Source: Nocardia sp. CDC159
Lineage (GTDB): Bacteria > Actinomycetota > Actinomycetes > Mycobacteriales > Mycobacteriaceae
NCBI RefSeq assembly: GCF_023740735.1
Contig: NZ_JAMRXH010000018.1
Location: forward strand, 62,001-126,000
Direction of reading: 5' to 3'
Length of the DNA stretch: 64,000 nt
The notes beneath the pieces are model-generated. The model worked only from the letters and a program-made list of their open reading frames with translations, ran no database searches and was not told the origin of the DNA. Every line of letters starts with the position of its first letter. Positions within the stretch are counted from its first letter, which is position 1. The translations under genes and the position numbers were made by a program. Shown here one piece after another: positions 26,242-35,219 of this stretch.

Positions 26242-26796
26242 ATGTCCAGTGGAGAACCCGTCGGAACCGCGGTCGACGCGACGGATGCGCGGCTATTGCT
26301 CGAATTGGTGGCCAACCCCCGGGCCACCGGGGTGGAACTGGCCACCCGGCTGGGACTTTCGCGCAATACCGTGCAGGCCCGGCTGGCCCGCTGGGAGGCG
26401 GGCGGGGTGCTGGCCAGCTTCGAGCGCCGGGTCGATCCGCGCGCGCTGGGCTATCCGCTGGCGGCATTCGTCGCGGTCGTCGTCGATCAACACAAGCTCG
26501 ATTCGGTGGTCGACGAACTGGCCGAGGTTCCCGAGGTCACCGAGGTGTGCGGCATGACCGGTTCGACCGATCTGACCGTCCGGGTGGTCGCCCGCGACGC
26601 CGACGATCTGTACCGCATCGCGGGTCAGATCCTGAAGATCCCGGGTGTCGAGCGCACCAATATGGCCTTGGTCATGCGCCAGCTGGTGGGGCCGCGCACG
26701 GCCCCGCTGCTGCGCCGACTATCCGGGCTCACCAGCCGTCCCGATCCCGCGCGGCCGGTGCGTCCGGCCGGAATCCCGCAGCCCCGCCCGCGCTGA
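26242..26796 (+). CDS. Lrp/AsnC-family regulator of the bkd operon (BkdR-like)
   Basis: A 184-aa regulator with the N-terminal helix-turn-helix (DARLLLELVANPRATGVELA, GLSRNTVQARLARWEAGGVL) and C-terminal RAM ligand domain (ALGYPLAAFVAVVV, VTEVCGMTGSTDLTVRVVAR). ATG 26242 follows CATACT (26229-26234) by 7 bases (leaderless). Divergent placement from bkdA is the known arrangement for Lrp-type BkdR in Streptomyces, so control of bkdABC by branched-chain amino acids is likely. The C-terminal 30 residues are Pro/Arg rich and extend beyond the family. Confidence 0.9.
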   Translation: MSSGEPVGTAVDATDARLLLELVANPRATGVELATRLGLSRNTVQARLARWEAGGVLASFERRVDPRALGYPLAAFVAVVVDQHKLDSVVDELAEVPEVTEVCGMTGSTDLTVRVVARDADDLYRIAGQILKIPGVERTNMALVMRQLVGPRTAPLLRRLSGLTSRPDPARPVRPAGIPQPRPR

Positions 26797-26881
26797 GTTC
26801 CCGGTCGCGCCGGGCGATTTCAGTCCAGTTTCGAGCGATTGGCTGGTGACCGGGGACGGGCGCGTTGGTGACGATGGCCCG

Positions 26882-28093
26882 ATGAGCAGCATGGCGGACG
26901 TCGAAACGAAGGTTGCCGAGGAGCAGCGGGCGGGGGTGTGGCAGCCCATCGGCGCGGGTGTCGTCGCGGCACTGGTCGGGTTCACCAGCTCGTTCGCGGT
27001 GGTGTTGACGGGGTTGACGAAGGTGGGTGCGTCACCGGCGCAGGCGGCGTCGGGTCTGCTGGCGTTGTGTGTGACCCAGGCCGTGGGAATGCTGGTGTTG
27101 AGCAGGCGGTTTCGGATGCCGATCGCATTCGCCTGGTCGACGCCGGGCGCGGCGCTGCTGGCGAGCACCGGGGCGGTGGCGGGCGGGTGGCCCGCCGCGG
27201 TCGGCGCGTTCGTGGTGACCGGTGCGCTGATCGTGCTGACCGGATGCTGGGAGCGGCTCGGACGCCTGATCGCGGCGATTCCGGTGGAGATCGCGCAGGC
27301 CATGCTGGCGGGGGTGTTGCTGCCGCTGTGCCTGGCGCCGCTGCGCGCGGTCGTGGTGAGCCCGGCCGTGGTCGTTCCGGTGCTGGTGGTCTGGCTGGTG
27401 TTGCAGCGCTTCGCCCCGCGGTGGTCGGTGCTGGCGGCCTTCGTGGTCGCGGTCGTCGGCGCGCTGATCGATATCGCCGTCACCCATCGCGGGCTGGATT
27501 GGGCGGCGATGGTGCCGCGGGTGGAATTGACCGTGCCGCACTGGAGTTGGCAGGCGATCATCGGCATCGCGGTGCCGCTGTACATCGTGACCATGGCCGC
27601 GCAGAACATCCCGGGCACCGCGGTGATGGCCTCCTTCGGCTATCGGGTGCCGTGGCGGGCGGCGATGGCGGCGACCGGAATCGGCACCATGGTCGGCGCG
27701 CCCGCGGGCGGGCACGCGATCAACCTGGCCGCGATCAGCGCCGCCCTGTCGGCCGCGCCCTCGGCGCATCCGGATCCGCGGCGGCGCTGGATCGCCGTGT
27801 TCACGGTGGGCTGCAGCTATCTGGTGATCGCCCTCGCCTCGGGCGCGGTCGTGGCGCTGGTGGCCGCGGCGCCGCCGGGGGTGCTGGAAACCGTTGCCGG
27901 ACTTGCCCTGATCGCGACGTTCGCCGCCGCCCTGCACGCGGCCCTCGGCGCGGCGGAACATCGCGTCGCGGGCGCGGTCACCCTGCTGGTGTCGGCCTCC
28001 GGGATCGCCGTGCTCGGAATCGGCGCGGCGTTCTGGGCGCTGGCCGCGGGGCTGCTGGTGCGCTGGGTGCTGGGTGGCCCTTCGCGGTCGTAG
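26882..28093 (+). CDS. BenE-family benzoate/H+ symporter-like transporter
   Basis: A 403-aa integral membrane protein with about 12 helices and BenE hallmarks: QPIGAGVVAALVGFTSSFAVVL, FRMPIAFAWSTPGAALLAST, IPVEIAQAMLAGVLLPLCLAPL, QNIPGTAVMASFGYRVPWR and GAPAGGHAINLAAISAAL. BenE proteins import benzoate or related aromatic acids. No benzoate catabolic genes are nearby, so the substrate is uncertain. ATG 26882 lacks a strong ribosome-binding site. Confidence 0.9.
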   Translation: MSSMADVETKVAEEQRAGVWQPIGAGVVAALVGFTSSFAVVLTGLTKVGASPAQAASGLLALCVTQAVGMLVLSRRFRMPIAFAWSTPGAALLASTGAVAGGWPAAVGAFVVTGALIVLTGCWERLGRLIAAIPVEIAQAMLAGVLLPLCLAPLRAVVVSPAVVVPVLVVWLVLQRFAPRWSVLAAFVVAVVGALIDIAVTHRGLDWAAMVPRVELTVPHWSWQAIIGIAVPLYIVTMAAQNIPGTAVMASFGYRVPWRAAMAATGIGTMVGAPAGGHAINLAAISAALSAAPSAHPDPRRRWIAVFTVGCSYLVIALASGAVVALVAAAPPGVLETVAGLALIATFAAALHAALGAAEHRVAGAVTLLVSASGIAVLGIGAAFWALAAGLLVRWVLGGPSRS

Positions 28094-28161
28094 TCGTCAC
28101 CGGCTGTCGTAGGGTGAAGGTGTTCGGCGTCACAGGTAGGTATCCGACGAAGGAGCTGGGC

Positions 28162-28983
28162 TTGACCGCGGTACTGATCTCGGCTGATGAGCTTCGGAAG
28201 ATGTTGTCCGACAACACCTCCCGCGTGCACCTGCTGGATGTGCGCTGGGCGCTGGGCGACCCGGACGGTCCGCAGCACTATCTGGACGGCCACATACCCG
28301 GCGCGATCTTCGTCGATCTGGAGACCGAATTAGCGGCCCCGCCCTCGCCCGCCCGCGGCCGCCACCCGCTGCCCGAACCGGCCCACCTGCAAAAATGCGC
28401 CCGCAGCTGGGGCCTGCGCATCGGTGAGCCCGTGGTGGTCTACGACGCCACCGGTGGGATGGCCGCGGCCCGCGCCTGGTGGCTGCTGCGGTGGGCGGGC
28501 GTGCCCGATGTCCGCATTCTCGACGGCGGGCTGCCCGCCTGGGAACGCGCGGGCGGCGAACTGGCCCGTGGTGACGAACCCGACCCCGAACCCGGCGACG
28601 TCGTCCTCGGCTCCGGCAACATGCCGACCGTCGACGCCGACGCCGCGGCCACCTGGACGGGCCTGCTCCTCGACGCCCGCGCCGGTGAGCGCTATCGCGG
28701 CGAGACGGAACCGGTGGACCCGCGCGCGGGCCACATCCCCGGCGCGATCAGCGCCCCCACCTCCGAAAACCTCACGCCCGAGGGCACTTTCAAATCCCCC
28801 GAGGAACTTCGCGCCCGCTTCACGGCCCTCGGCGACGGCCCGATCGCCGTCTACTGCGGCTCCGGCGTGACCGCCGCCCACCAGGTGGCGGCGCTGGCGG
28901 CGGCGGGTTTCGAGGCCAGCCTGTATCCGGGATCGTGGTCGCAGTGGTCCAACGATCCGCATCGCCCGGTGGCCACGGTCTGA
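28162..28983 (+). CDS. Thiosulfate/3-mercaptopyruvate sulfurtransferase (two rhodanese domains)
   Basis: A 273-aa tandem-rhodanese enzyme. The N-terminal domain (RVHLLDVRWALGDPDGP to about 135) has lost the Cys, with ATGG at the loop. The C-terminal domain has catalytic C232 in YCGSGVTAAH. The CGSGVTA loop is the mercaptopyruvate sulfurtransferase type rather than CRKG of classic rhodanese. It uses a TTG start at 28162 with AAGGAG 6 bases upstream; no ATG or better-placed GTG is available. Confidence 0.92.
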   Translation: MTAVLISADELRKMLSDNTSRVHLLDVRWALGDPDGPQHYLDGHIPGAIFVDLETELAAPPSPARGRHPLPEPAHLQKCARSWGLRIGEPVVVYDATGGMAAARAWWLLRWAGVPDVRILDGGLPAWERAGGELARGDEPDPEPGDVVLGSGNMPTVDADAAATWTGLLLDARAGERYRGETEPVDPRAGHIPGAISAPTSENLTPEGTFKSPEELRARFTALGDGPIAVYCGSGVTAAHQVAALAAAGFEASLYPGSWSQWSNDPHRPVATV

Positions 28984-29010
28984 CCGGACGCGATTCGGTC
29001 GGGCTCGCGG

Positions 29011-30105
29011 CTACCCGGTGGTCGGGGATACGAACATGCGATAGGTGGCCAGGACGGCCTTGTGGTCGGAGACCCAGCGCTGCGGGGTCGCGATGAAGTT
29101 GTCCTGGGTGGTCTCGTCGGCTCGTTTGTTGCGGACGATCGAGCCGCGCGGTCCGACCAGCCCGGCCGAGGTCAGGATCAGTGGGGCGCCGGGGCTGGTG
29201 AAGATGTAGTCGATGCGGTCGCGCTCGTCGGCCTCCGGGGCCCAGGTCAGCTTGCCGACCGGGGCCTCGGGGTTGCTTGCGGGCCAGGTGAATCCGGGAT
29301 GGGTGACCGGGTTCGGGTAGCAGAAGCGGTAGGCGTCCACGAAACCCGCCCCCTGCAGCCGCCGAGTGCTCTCCCAGGGCAGCACCACGCCGTTGTGGTC
29401 GAACAGCCGGGCCGTCGCCGAGGTCCAGTCCAGGGTGGAGGGCTCGTTGAAATCGCCGCCGAGGATCACCGCGCGCCCGGCGGCCATTTCGGCCCGGGCG
29501 TCGTCGAGGAATTTCGTGATCGTGTCGGGTCGGCCCGACGCGAGGTTCACCCGCTGGACCACCGCGGGATCGGTGACCGGCCCACCGGGTAGTTTGCCCC
29601 ACCCGTACTGTGCGAATTCGTCGCCCGTGCTGCCGGGGGCGTAACCACGCGGCAGATAGGTGGCATACCAGCGGTACTCCAGATGTGCCGAGTAGACCGA
29701 GAACGGCTGGCCGTGCACCGACAATCGCGCTCGCGTCATATAGGTGAAGTTGGTGCTGGACTCCATCGGGAACACCGACAGCACGCCGGTGTCGGCGGAG
29801 GATGCGCTCGCATATTTGCGACCCCGACGACGCAGGGCCTCGGCAATCCGATCGGTCGCACCGCGGAATGCCTCGGTGAGAAGGACGATCGAGGCATCGG
29901 TTGCGACGATCAGATCGGCGACCAGATCGATCCCGCCGGAGATGTTGTCGCCCGCCTGCCAGATATTGATCGTCAAGACCCGTATCTCCCGATCGGCGGG
30001 CGCGGCCCGCGTAATGGCGGGCGAAAGGGAGGACGCGGCGGCGAACGAGCCTGCCAGGGCGCCGATTCCAGCAATGACGTGCCGCCGGGTGATACGGCCG
30101 GACAT
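29011..30105 (-). CDS. Tat-exported endonuclease/exonuclease/phosphatase-family protein
   Basis: A 364-aa DNase I-like fold enzyme with a twin-arginine signal (GRITRRHVIAGIGALAGS, cleavage near TRAAP). Metal and catalytic motifs: LTINIWQ, LLTEAF, ILGGDFNEPS, ERDRIDYIF and SDHKAVLATY. It could be a phosphodiesterase acting on phospholipid head groups or extracellular nucleic acid; sphingomyelinase-type architecture (single EEP domain plus signal) is comparable. ATG 30105 is preferred, as GGGAG lies about 5 bases upstream, over ATG 30117. Confidence 0.87.
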   Translation of the reverse strand: MSGRITRRHVIAGIGALAGSFAAASSLSPAITRAAPADREIRVLTINIWQAGDNISGGIDLVADLIVATDASIVLLTEAFRGATDRIAEALRRRGRKYASASSADTGVLSVFPMESSTNFTYMTRARLSVHGQPFSVYSAHLEYRWYATYLPRGYAPGSTGDEFAQYGWGKLPGGPVTDPAVVQRVNLASGRPDTITKFLDDARAEMAAGRAVILGGDFNEPSTLDWTSATARLFDHNGVVLPWESTRRLQGAGFVDAYRFCYPNPVTHPGFTWPASNPEAPVGKLTWAPEADERDRIDYIFTSPGAPLILTSAGLVGPRGSIVRNKRADETTQDNFIATPQRWVSDHKAVLATYRMFVSPTTG

Positions 30106-30217
30106 ACACACTCCCATCGATCGAAGGTCAAAGGCGCGACGATCCTGGGCGAGTGGTGCAATGCGGTGGTGGCCCGCACGGTGCCACGAGCTTTCGCCGA
30201 CGTGAATTGTTCGTCAC

Positions 30218-30913
30218 TCAGGGGCAGCGGGCGGCGACGCGGCGCAGTGCCTCGTGATCGGCGCGAGTGACCGGAAGGTCGTATCGCGTTGCCGCCGTGA
30301 GGTATTTGCCCGCGTAGAAACAGTGGTAGGAGTGCGCCGGGGGCAACCAGTCCGATGGGGTGCTGTCGCCCTTGTCCTCGTTGACCGCACCGGCCACGGC
30401 CAACAGGTTGAAATCGATGTCGTTGGCGAATCGGATGCGTTGGGGCAAAGGCCAATTCGACGCGCCCATGGCCCAGGCCGCGGCCAGCGAATAGATGTGG
30501 TCGATCTGGACCGAGCGGGGTTCGGAGCGGTCGAATTCGATGCGCTTGCCGGTATAGGGGTCGTGGAGTATCCCCGTCACGACGACGCAGTCACGGGTGC
30601 CGGGGCGGAAGCGGACCTCGCGTAATTGCTTGGCCAGCACGTTGTTTCGGGTATCACAGCCGTCGTGCCCGCCGGGACCGTCATTGTCGTCGGTCCAGGC
30701 GGGGCCGAATACGCAGCCCTCCCCGGCGCCGCAGCCGCGCTCGTAACCGCGCAGCGGTGGGCGCGCGTCGATCACGCGCACGGCCGCGAGCAACTCCTCG
30801 ACCTGGGCCCGCGACGGACTGCCCGGTGCGGGTGGCCCGCCGTAGGTCGAACACGAGGCGAGCAAGACGGCGGCGAACGCACCCAGTACCCGAACGAGAT
30901 TCCCCCGGCGCAT
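30218..30913 (-). CDS. Lipoprotein HNH nuclease (DUF1524/GmrSD C-terminal-type)
   Basis: A 231-aa protein with a lipobox (VLLASC, Cys about 21), so it is anchored outside the membrane. The nuclease core shows QIDHIYSLAAAWAMGA (His-metal motif) and NLLAVAGAVNEDKGDSTPSDW, as in secreted actinobacterial DUF1524 nucleases, plus four Cys (CGAGEGC, CDTR, DCVV) likely forming disulfides. Probable DNA degradation for nutrition or competition. TACATC, 6 bases upstream, may be a leaderless -10. Confidence 0.85.
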   Translation of the reverse strand: MRRGNLVRVLGAFAAVLLASCSTYGGPPAPGSPSRAQVEELLAAVRVIDARPPLRGYERGCGAGEGCVFGPAWTDDNDGPGGHDGCDTRNNVLAKQLREVRFRPGTRDCVVVTGILHDPYTGKRIEFDRSEPRSVQIDHIYSLAAAWAMGASNWPLPQRIRFANDIDFNLLAVAGAVNEDKGDSTPSDWLPPAHSYHCFYAGKYLTAATRYDLPVTRADHEALRRVAARCP

Positions 30914-30946
30914 GGATCAGATGTACACGCAGGTACCGACAGATCG

Positions 30947-31309
30947 CTACAGCCAGGCGCGGGCCAGCAGATCGTCGGCGGGCAGTGCGGTCGCGGCGGG
31001 CGGGAAGCGGGTCGCCGCGATGGACTCCACCCGCGCCCCGTCGTGCCCGATCACCCACGAGCCGCCGCGATCCTCGCATTCGGCGATCTTGGCGAAGGTG
31101 GTGAGCAGGAAGGTGATGGCATCGCGCGGGTCGATGGTGCGGGCCAACCGCTGCGATTCACCGGGGCGCGAGAGGTCCAGCCAGACTCCGGACTGGCCGT
31201 CCAGGCGCATGCCGACGATCTTCGTGGTATCCACGAAGGTGAATTTTCGACGCTCCCACGGCGTCGTCGGCGTGAAACTCTGCTCGAGGACCTGGAGCAG
31301 GATCGTCAT
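30947..31309 (-). CDS. Conserved hypothetical protein (120 aa)
   Basis: ATG 31309 with AGGAGG 9 bases upstream. The sequence starts TILLQVLEQSFTPTTPWERR, then KFTFVDTTKIVGMRLDGQSG and DAITFLLTTFAKIAECEDRGG, and looks like a small alpha/beta fold. No signal or helix is seen and no family recognised. It precedes the lipoprotein nuclease by 33 bases on the same strand and might be its partner (an immunity-like role is speculative). Confidence 0.65.
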   Translation of the reverse strand: MTILLQVLEQSFTPTTPWERRKFTFVDTTKIVGMRLDGQSGVWLDLSRPGESQRLARTIDPRDAITFLLTTFAKIAECEDRGGSWVIGHDGARVESIAATRFPPAATALPADDLLARAWL

Positions 31310-31413
31310 CTGCACTGCCCTCCTGTTCGTCGGCAGTGACCTGCGGATATTCCAGTATGTTCCGTGGCGGGGCAGAAAGAAAGAGTGTCGGTGGGGGCTG
31401 ATTGGATGGACCA

Positions 31414-34224
31414 ATGCTGCACGGGTTGTGGACGCCGGGTTCCGGTCTGCTGCTGTGGCGAGGTCCCGGCACCGAGGACGAGCTCGCGACCCCGCCCGTG
31501 CCGCTGGGCGCGATCGTGCAGACGGCCCGCTTTCGGCATCGGGCCCGGGTCCTGGTCACCGGCCCGGATGGCCCGGTCGATGCCGAGGTGCCCGCACACG
31601 CGCTCGCGCCCGATATGGCCGCGCAGGTGCTGCTGCAAACGCTGCCTCCCGCGTCCGTCGCGGCGGATCTGCGCTATCTGGGCCATGTCGCCCGGGGTAT
31701 CGAGCGCTGGGTGCGGGCGGGCCGGATCGTGCCCGATCTGACCCGCGAGGACGGCGACTGGTGGGTGCGCTGGCGGCTGGTCGGCGGGCAGCGGCAGCGC
31801 GCGTGGCTGGCCGAGCTGGCCGTGGCCATGCCACCGGCCCTGCGGGTCTCCGGCCGCCCGGCCGCGATCCTCGAGGATCTGGTCGTCGAGCTGACCGATC
31901 CCATCACCCGTCTGCACGCGCCGCGCCCGCGGTCGGCGCATCCGCTGCTGGCCGCCCTGATCGCCGACGCGCCCCTGGAAACCGGATCGCACCGGGTGGC
32001 CACCGCACTCGAGCAGTGGCGCACGAGCCTCACCGTCGGTGAGCCGGAACTGGTGTTGCGCCTGCTCGAACCCGACGACGAGGCCGAGGACGACGACAGC
32101 ATCGCCGCGCTCTGGCGGCTCGAGGTCTGCCTGCGCGCGGAAGGCGAAGCGCCGCAACCTGTTACGTTGAGCGGTGATCCGGCGCTGGTGCGGATGGCCG
32201 GGGAGAAGGTGACCGCGGCGGTCCAGGCCTATCCGATGCTGCGCGAATTGCCGCGTGATCCGCGAGGAATGGATTTTCTCCTGCCGACCGCGGTGGTGCA
32301 GGATCTGGTCGCGCACGGCGCACATGTGCTGCGGGCGGCCGGGGTGCAACTGCTGCTGCCGCGGGCCTGGCGGATCGTCGCCCCGAGTATGCGCGTGCAC
32401 GTGCAGAGTCCCGCCGCCACCGAGACCGCGGTCGGGCTCAACGGCCTGGTGTCCTACCGCTGGGAGCTGGCCCTGGGCGATATGGTGCTCACGCCCGCCG
32501 AGATGTCGCGGCTGGTCCAGGCGAAGTCCGACCTGGTCCGGCTGCGCGGGCAGTGGGTGCAGGCCGATCACCGTATGCTCGCCGCCGCCGCGGCCTACCT
32601 CTGCGGCCGCACCGAGGAGACGGTCGGCACGCTGACCCAATTCCTCGGCGAGGTCGGCGCCGCGGGCATCGAGCGGGTGCCGATCGAACAGGTCAGCGCG
32701 ACCGGTTGGGCCGCAGAGCTTTTCGAGTCCACCAAAGCCGCCCGCGAGGTGGACCCCCCGATCGGCCTGAAGGCCCAGCTGCGCCCCTACCAGCTGCGCG
32801 GCCTGTCCTGGCTGGCGACCATGAACCGCCTCAACTGCGGCGCGATCCTGGCCGACGACATGGGTCTCGGCAAGACGATCCAGGTGCTGGCGCTACTGGC
32901 CCACGAGCGGGAGAACCCGGTCGATCCCTCGGTTTCCCCGACGCTGCTCGTATGCCCCATGTCGGTCGTGGGCAACTGGCAGCGGGAGGCCGAGCGGTTC
33001 GTGCCCGATCTGCGGGTACTCGTGCATCACGGGGCCAACCGCCGCCGCGGCGCGGAACTCGATGCGGCCGTGTCGGATTCGGATCTGATGATCACCACCT
33101 ACGCGCTGCTGGCCCGGGATGTGGAGGAGTTGAAGCGGCAGCGCTGGGAGCGGGTGGTGCTCGACGAGGCCCAGCACATCAAGAACGCGGGTACCCGGCA
33201 GGCGCGGGCGGCGCGCACGGTTGCGGCCCGGCATCGCCTGGCGCTCACCGGCACTCCAGTGGAGAACCGGTTGGAGGAGCTGCGTTCCATTCTCGATTTC
33301 GCCGCGCCGAAGCTATTGGGCAAGGCCTCGGAGTTCCACTCCCGCTTCGCCGTGCCGATCGAGCGCGAACGCGACGAGAACGCCGTGAGCCGCCTGCGCG
33401 CGATCACCGCGCCGTTCGTGCTGCGCCGGGTCAAGACCGATCCCGCGGTGATCTCCGATCTTCCGGACAAGATCGAGATGACGGTGCGTGCCAATCTCAC
33501 CGTGGAACAGGCGGCGCTGTACCAGGCGGTGGTCGACGATATGGTCGCCAAGCTGAAGGGCTCGGAGGGTATGGCCCGCAAGGGTGCGGTGCTCGGCGCG
33601 CTGACCCGGCTCAAGCAGGTGTGCAATCACCCCGCGCACTTCCTCGGTGACGGGTCGGCGGTGCTGAAGCGGGGGCAGCATCGCTCCGGCAAGCTGGCGC
33701 TGGTCGAGGATGTGCTGGAGTCGGTGGTCGCCGATGGGGAGAAGGCGTTGCTGTTCACGCAGTTCCGGGAGTTCGGGGAGCTGATCGCGCCGTATCTGAG
33801 CGAGCGGTTCGGCACACCGATTCCGTTCCTGCACGGCGGGGTGTCCAAGTCCGGGCGCGACGCGATGGTGGAGCGGTTCCAGCGGGAGGATGGGCCGCCG
33901 CTGATGTTGTTGTCGCTCAAGGCCGGTGGCACCGGGCTCAATCTCACCGCTGCCAATCACGTTGTGCACCTGGACCGCTGGTGGAATCCGGCGGTGGAGA
34001 ATCAGGCGACCGACCGGGCCTTCCGGATCGGCCAGCGCCGCGATGTGCAGGTCCGCAAGCTGGTGTGCGTGGACACCATCGAGGAGCGCATCGACGACAT
34101 GATCGGTGGCAAACAGGAATTGGCGAATCTGACCGTGGGCACCGGCGAGAGCTGGATCACCGAGCTGAGTTCGGAGGAGCTGCGCGAGCTGTTCGCGCTC
34201 GGGCCGGAGGCGGTGGGGGAGTGA
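31414..34224 (+). CDS. SNF2-family DEAD/DEAH helicase (HepA/RapA-like)
   Basis: A 936-aa helicase. An N-terminal SNF2-associated region of about 440 residues (LHGLWTPGSGLLLWRG start; helical SNF2_assoc-like) is followed by the ATPase: Walker A ADDMGLGKTIQ at about 480, Q-motif QLRPYQLRGLSWL, DEAQHIKN (motif II), LTGTPVENRLEELRSILDF (III), and the C-terminal helicase part with LLFTQFREFGELIAPYL and LSLKAGGTGLNL...DRWWNPAVENQATDR (V-VI). It translocates on dsDNA. The start is ATG 31414; the stop overlaps the SWIM gene (GTGA). Confidence 0.95.
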   Translation: MLHGLWTPGSGLLLWRGPGTEDELATPPVPLGAIVQTARFRHRARVLVTGPDGPVDAEVPAHALAPDMAAQVLLQTLPPASVAADLRYLGHVARGIERWVRAGRIVPDLTREDGDWWVRWRLVGGQRQRAWLAELAVAMPPALRVSGRPAAILEDLVVELTDPITRLHAPRPRSAHPLLAALIADAPLETGSHRVATALEQWRTSLTVGEPELVLRLLEPDDEAEDDDSIAALWRLEVCLRAEGEAPQPVTLSGDPALVRMAGEKVTAAVQAYPMLRELPRDPRGMDFLLPTAVVQDLVAHGAHVLRAAGVQLLLPRAWRIVAPSMRVHVQSPAATETAVGLNGLVSYRWELALGDMVLTPAEMSRLVQAKSDLVRLRGQWVQADHRMLAAAAAYLCGRTEETVGTLTQFLGEVGAAGIERVPIEQVSATGWAAELFESTKAAREVDPPIGLKAQLRPYQLRGLSWLATMNRLNCGAILADDMGLGKTIQVLALLAHERENPVDPSVSPTLLVCPMSVVGNWQREAERFVPDLRVLVHHGANRRRGAELDAAVSDSDLMITTYALLARDVEELKRQRWERVVLDEAQHIKNAGTRQARAARTVAARHRLALTGTPVENRLEELRSILDFAAPKLLGKASEFHSRFAVPIERERDENAVSRLRAITAPFVLRRVKTDPAVISDLPDKIEMTVRANLTVEQAALYQAVVDDMVAKLKGSEGMARKGAVLGALTRLKQVCNHPAHFLGDGSAVLKRGQHRSGKLALVEDVLESVVADGEKALLFTQFREFGELIAPYLSERFGTPIPFLHGGVSKSGRDAMVERFQREDGPPLMLLSLKAGGTGLNLTAANHVVHLDRWWNPAVENQATDRAFRIGQRRDVQVRKLVCVDTIEERIDDMIGGKQELANLTVGTGESWITELSSEELRELFALGPEAVGE

Positions 34225-34988
34225 GCCCATCCGAGGACTACAGCAAGTACGGCAAACGGCTGCCGGTGCGGGGCGGGGTGGAGCCGCGCAGTCGGCGGGG
34301 TTCGTTCGCGCGGACGTGGTGGGGGCGATCGTTCATCGATGCGGTCGAACAGGTCGCCGATCCGGGGCGTTTGGCGCGCGGCCGGTCCTACGCCCGTTCC
34401 GGCCAGGTGGTGACCTATCACCTCGAGCCCGGTGCGGTGACCGCGGAGGTGCAGGGCAGTCAGCCGCGCCCGTTCACCGCGGTGCTGACGCTGCGTAAGC
34501 TGCGCGACGAACGCCTGGACGAGCTGATCGACCAGGTCCGTGGCACCCCCGGCATGCTCGCGCAGCTGGCCTCCGGCGCGCTGCCGAAGGAACTGGGCCC
34601 GCTGCTGCTGCCCACCACCGCCGCCGAACTCGACTTCGCCTGCACCTGTCCCGATTCCGGCTGGCCCTGCAAACACGTCGCCGCGGTCTGCTACATCATC
34701 GCCGAACGCCTCGACGAACAGCCCTCCGCCATGCTCGTCCTGCGCGGCCTCGACCTGGACACCCTCATCGGCGGCGTCCAAGCCGACAACGGCCCCACCC
34801 TCCCCGACGACCTCTACGGCGAAACCACCCCCCTCCCAGCCCTCCCCACCCCCGACTTCCGCCCCGCCCTCGAAGACCTCGACCCCAATCCCCTCCGCCA
34901 GGCCCTCCGCATGACCGCCGAAGACGAAAAAACCGCCGAGGCAGGCCTGCGCGACCTCCGCACCCTCTACCACGGCCTGCGCGAGTAA
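34221..34988 (+). CDS. SWIM zinc-finger protein, partner of the SNF2 helicase
   Basis: A 255-aa protein with the SWIM motif CxC-x6-CxH visible as CTCPDSGWPCKH (about 141-152), flanked by basic N-terminal WWGRSFIDAVEQVADPGRLARG. The SWIM domain binds DNA or protein. The GTGA overlap with the helicase stop indicates an obligate pair; the SNF2 plus SWIM pairing is common in actinobacteria, with unknown function. From about residue 185 onward codons are strikingly C-rich and the C-terminus looks disordered until TAEAGLRDLRTLYHGLRE. Confidence 0.9.
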   Translation: MSPSEDYSKYGKRLPVRGGVEPRSRRGSFARTWWGRSFIDAVEQVADPGRLARGRSYARSGQVVTYHLEPGAVTAEVQGSQPRPFTAVLTLRKLRDERLDELIDQVRGTPGMLAQLASGALPKELGPLLLPTTAAELDFACTCPDSGWPCKHVAAVCYIIAERLDEQPSAMLVLRGLDLDTLIGGVQADNGPTLPDDLYGETTPLPALPTPDFRPALEDLDPNPLRQALRMTAEDEKTAEAGLRDLRTLYHGLRE

Positions 34989-35063
34989 CCACCCGCTCGT
35001 CCACCGCCCCGTCCGACCGGTGCGGGTCCAACCCTCGATCCGCCGCCCCCTCCGATCCGCCCC

Positions 35064-35165
35064 ACTCGGTCCGCCGCCCTCCTCGGTCCGCCGCCCTCCT
35101 CGGTCCGCCGTCTTCCTCGGTCCGCCGTCCTCTTCGGTCCGCCGTCTTCCTCGGTCCGCCGCCAC
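35064..35165. repeat. Six tandem 17-bp repeats
   Basis: Six head-to-tail copies of YCTCGGTCCGCCGYCYT (first copy 35064-35080, then every 17 bp), with 1-3 substitutions each and at least one degenerate copy just upstream. The unit is not a multiple of three, so it does not encode a protein repeat. It lies in the 291-bp gap between the SWIM gene and the BtuF-like gene. Confidence 0.85.
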
Positions 35166-35219
35166 CCCCAATATCCCCCGCCCACTCAACTCCCTCTCGT
35201 CCGCGCGCGCTCCCCAATT

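Noticed and set aside
35064-35165. Could the direct repeats be a CRISPR array?
   Set aside because: Units are contiguous with no spacers, only 17 bp, and no cas genes are in the window.
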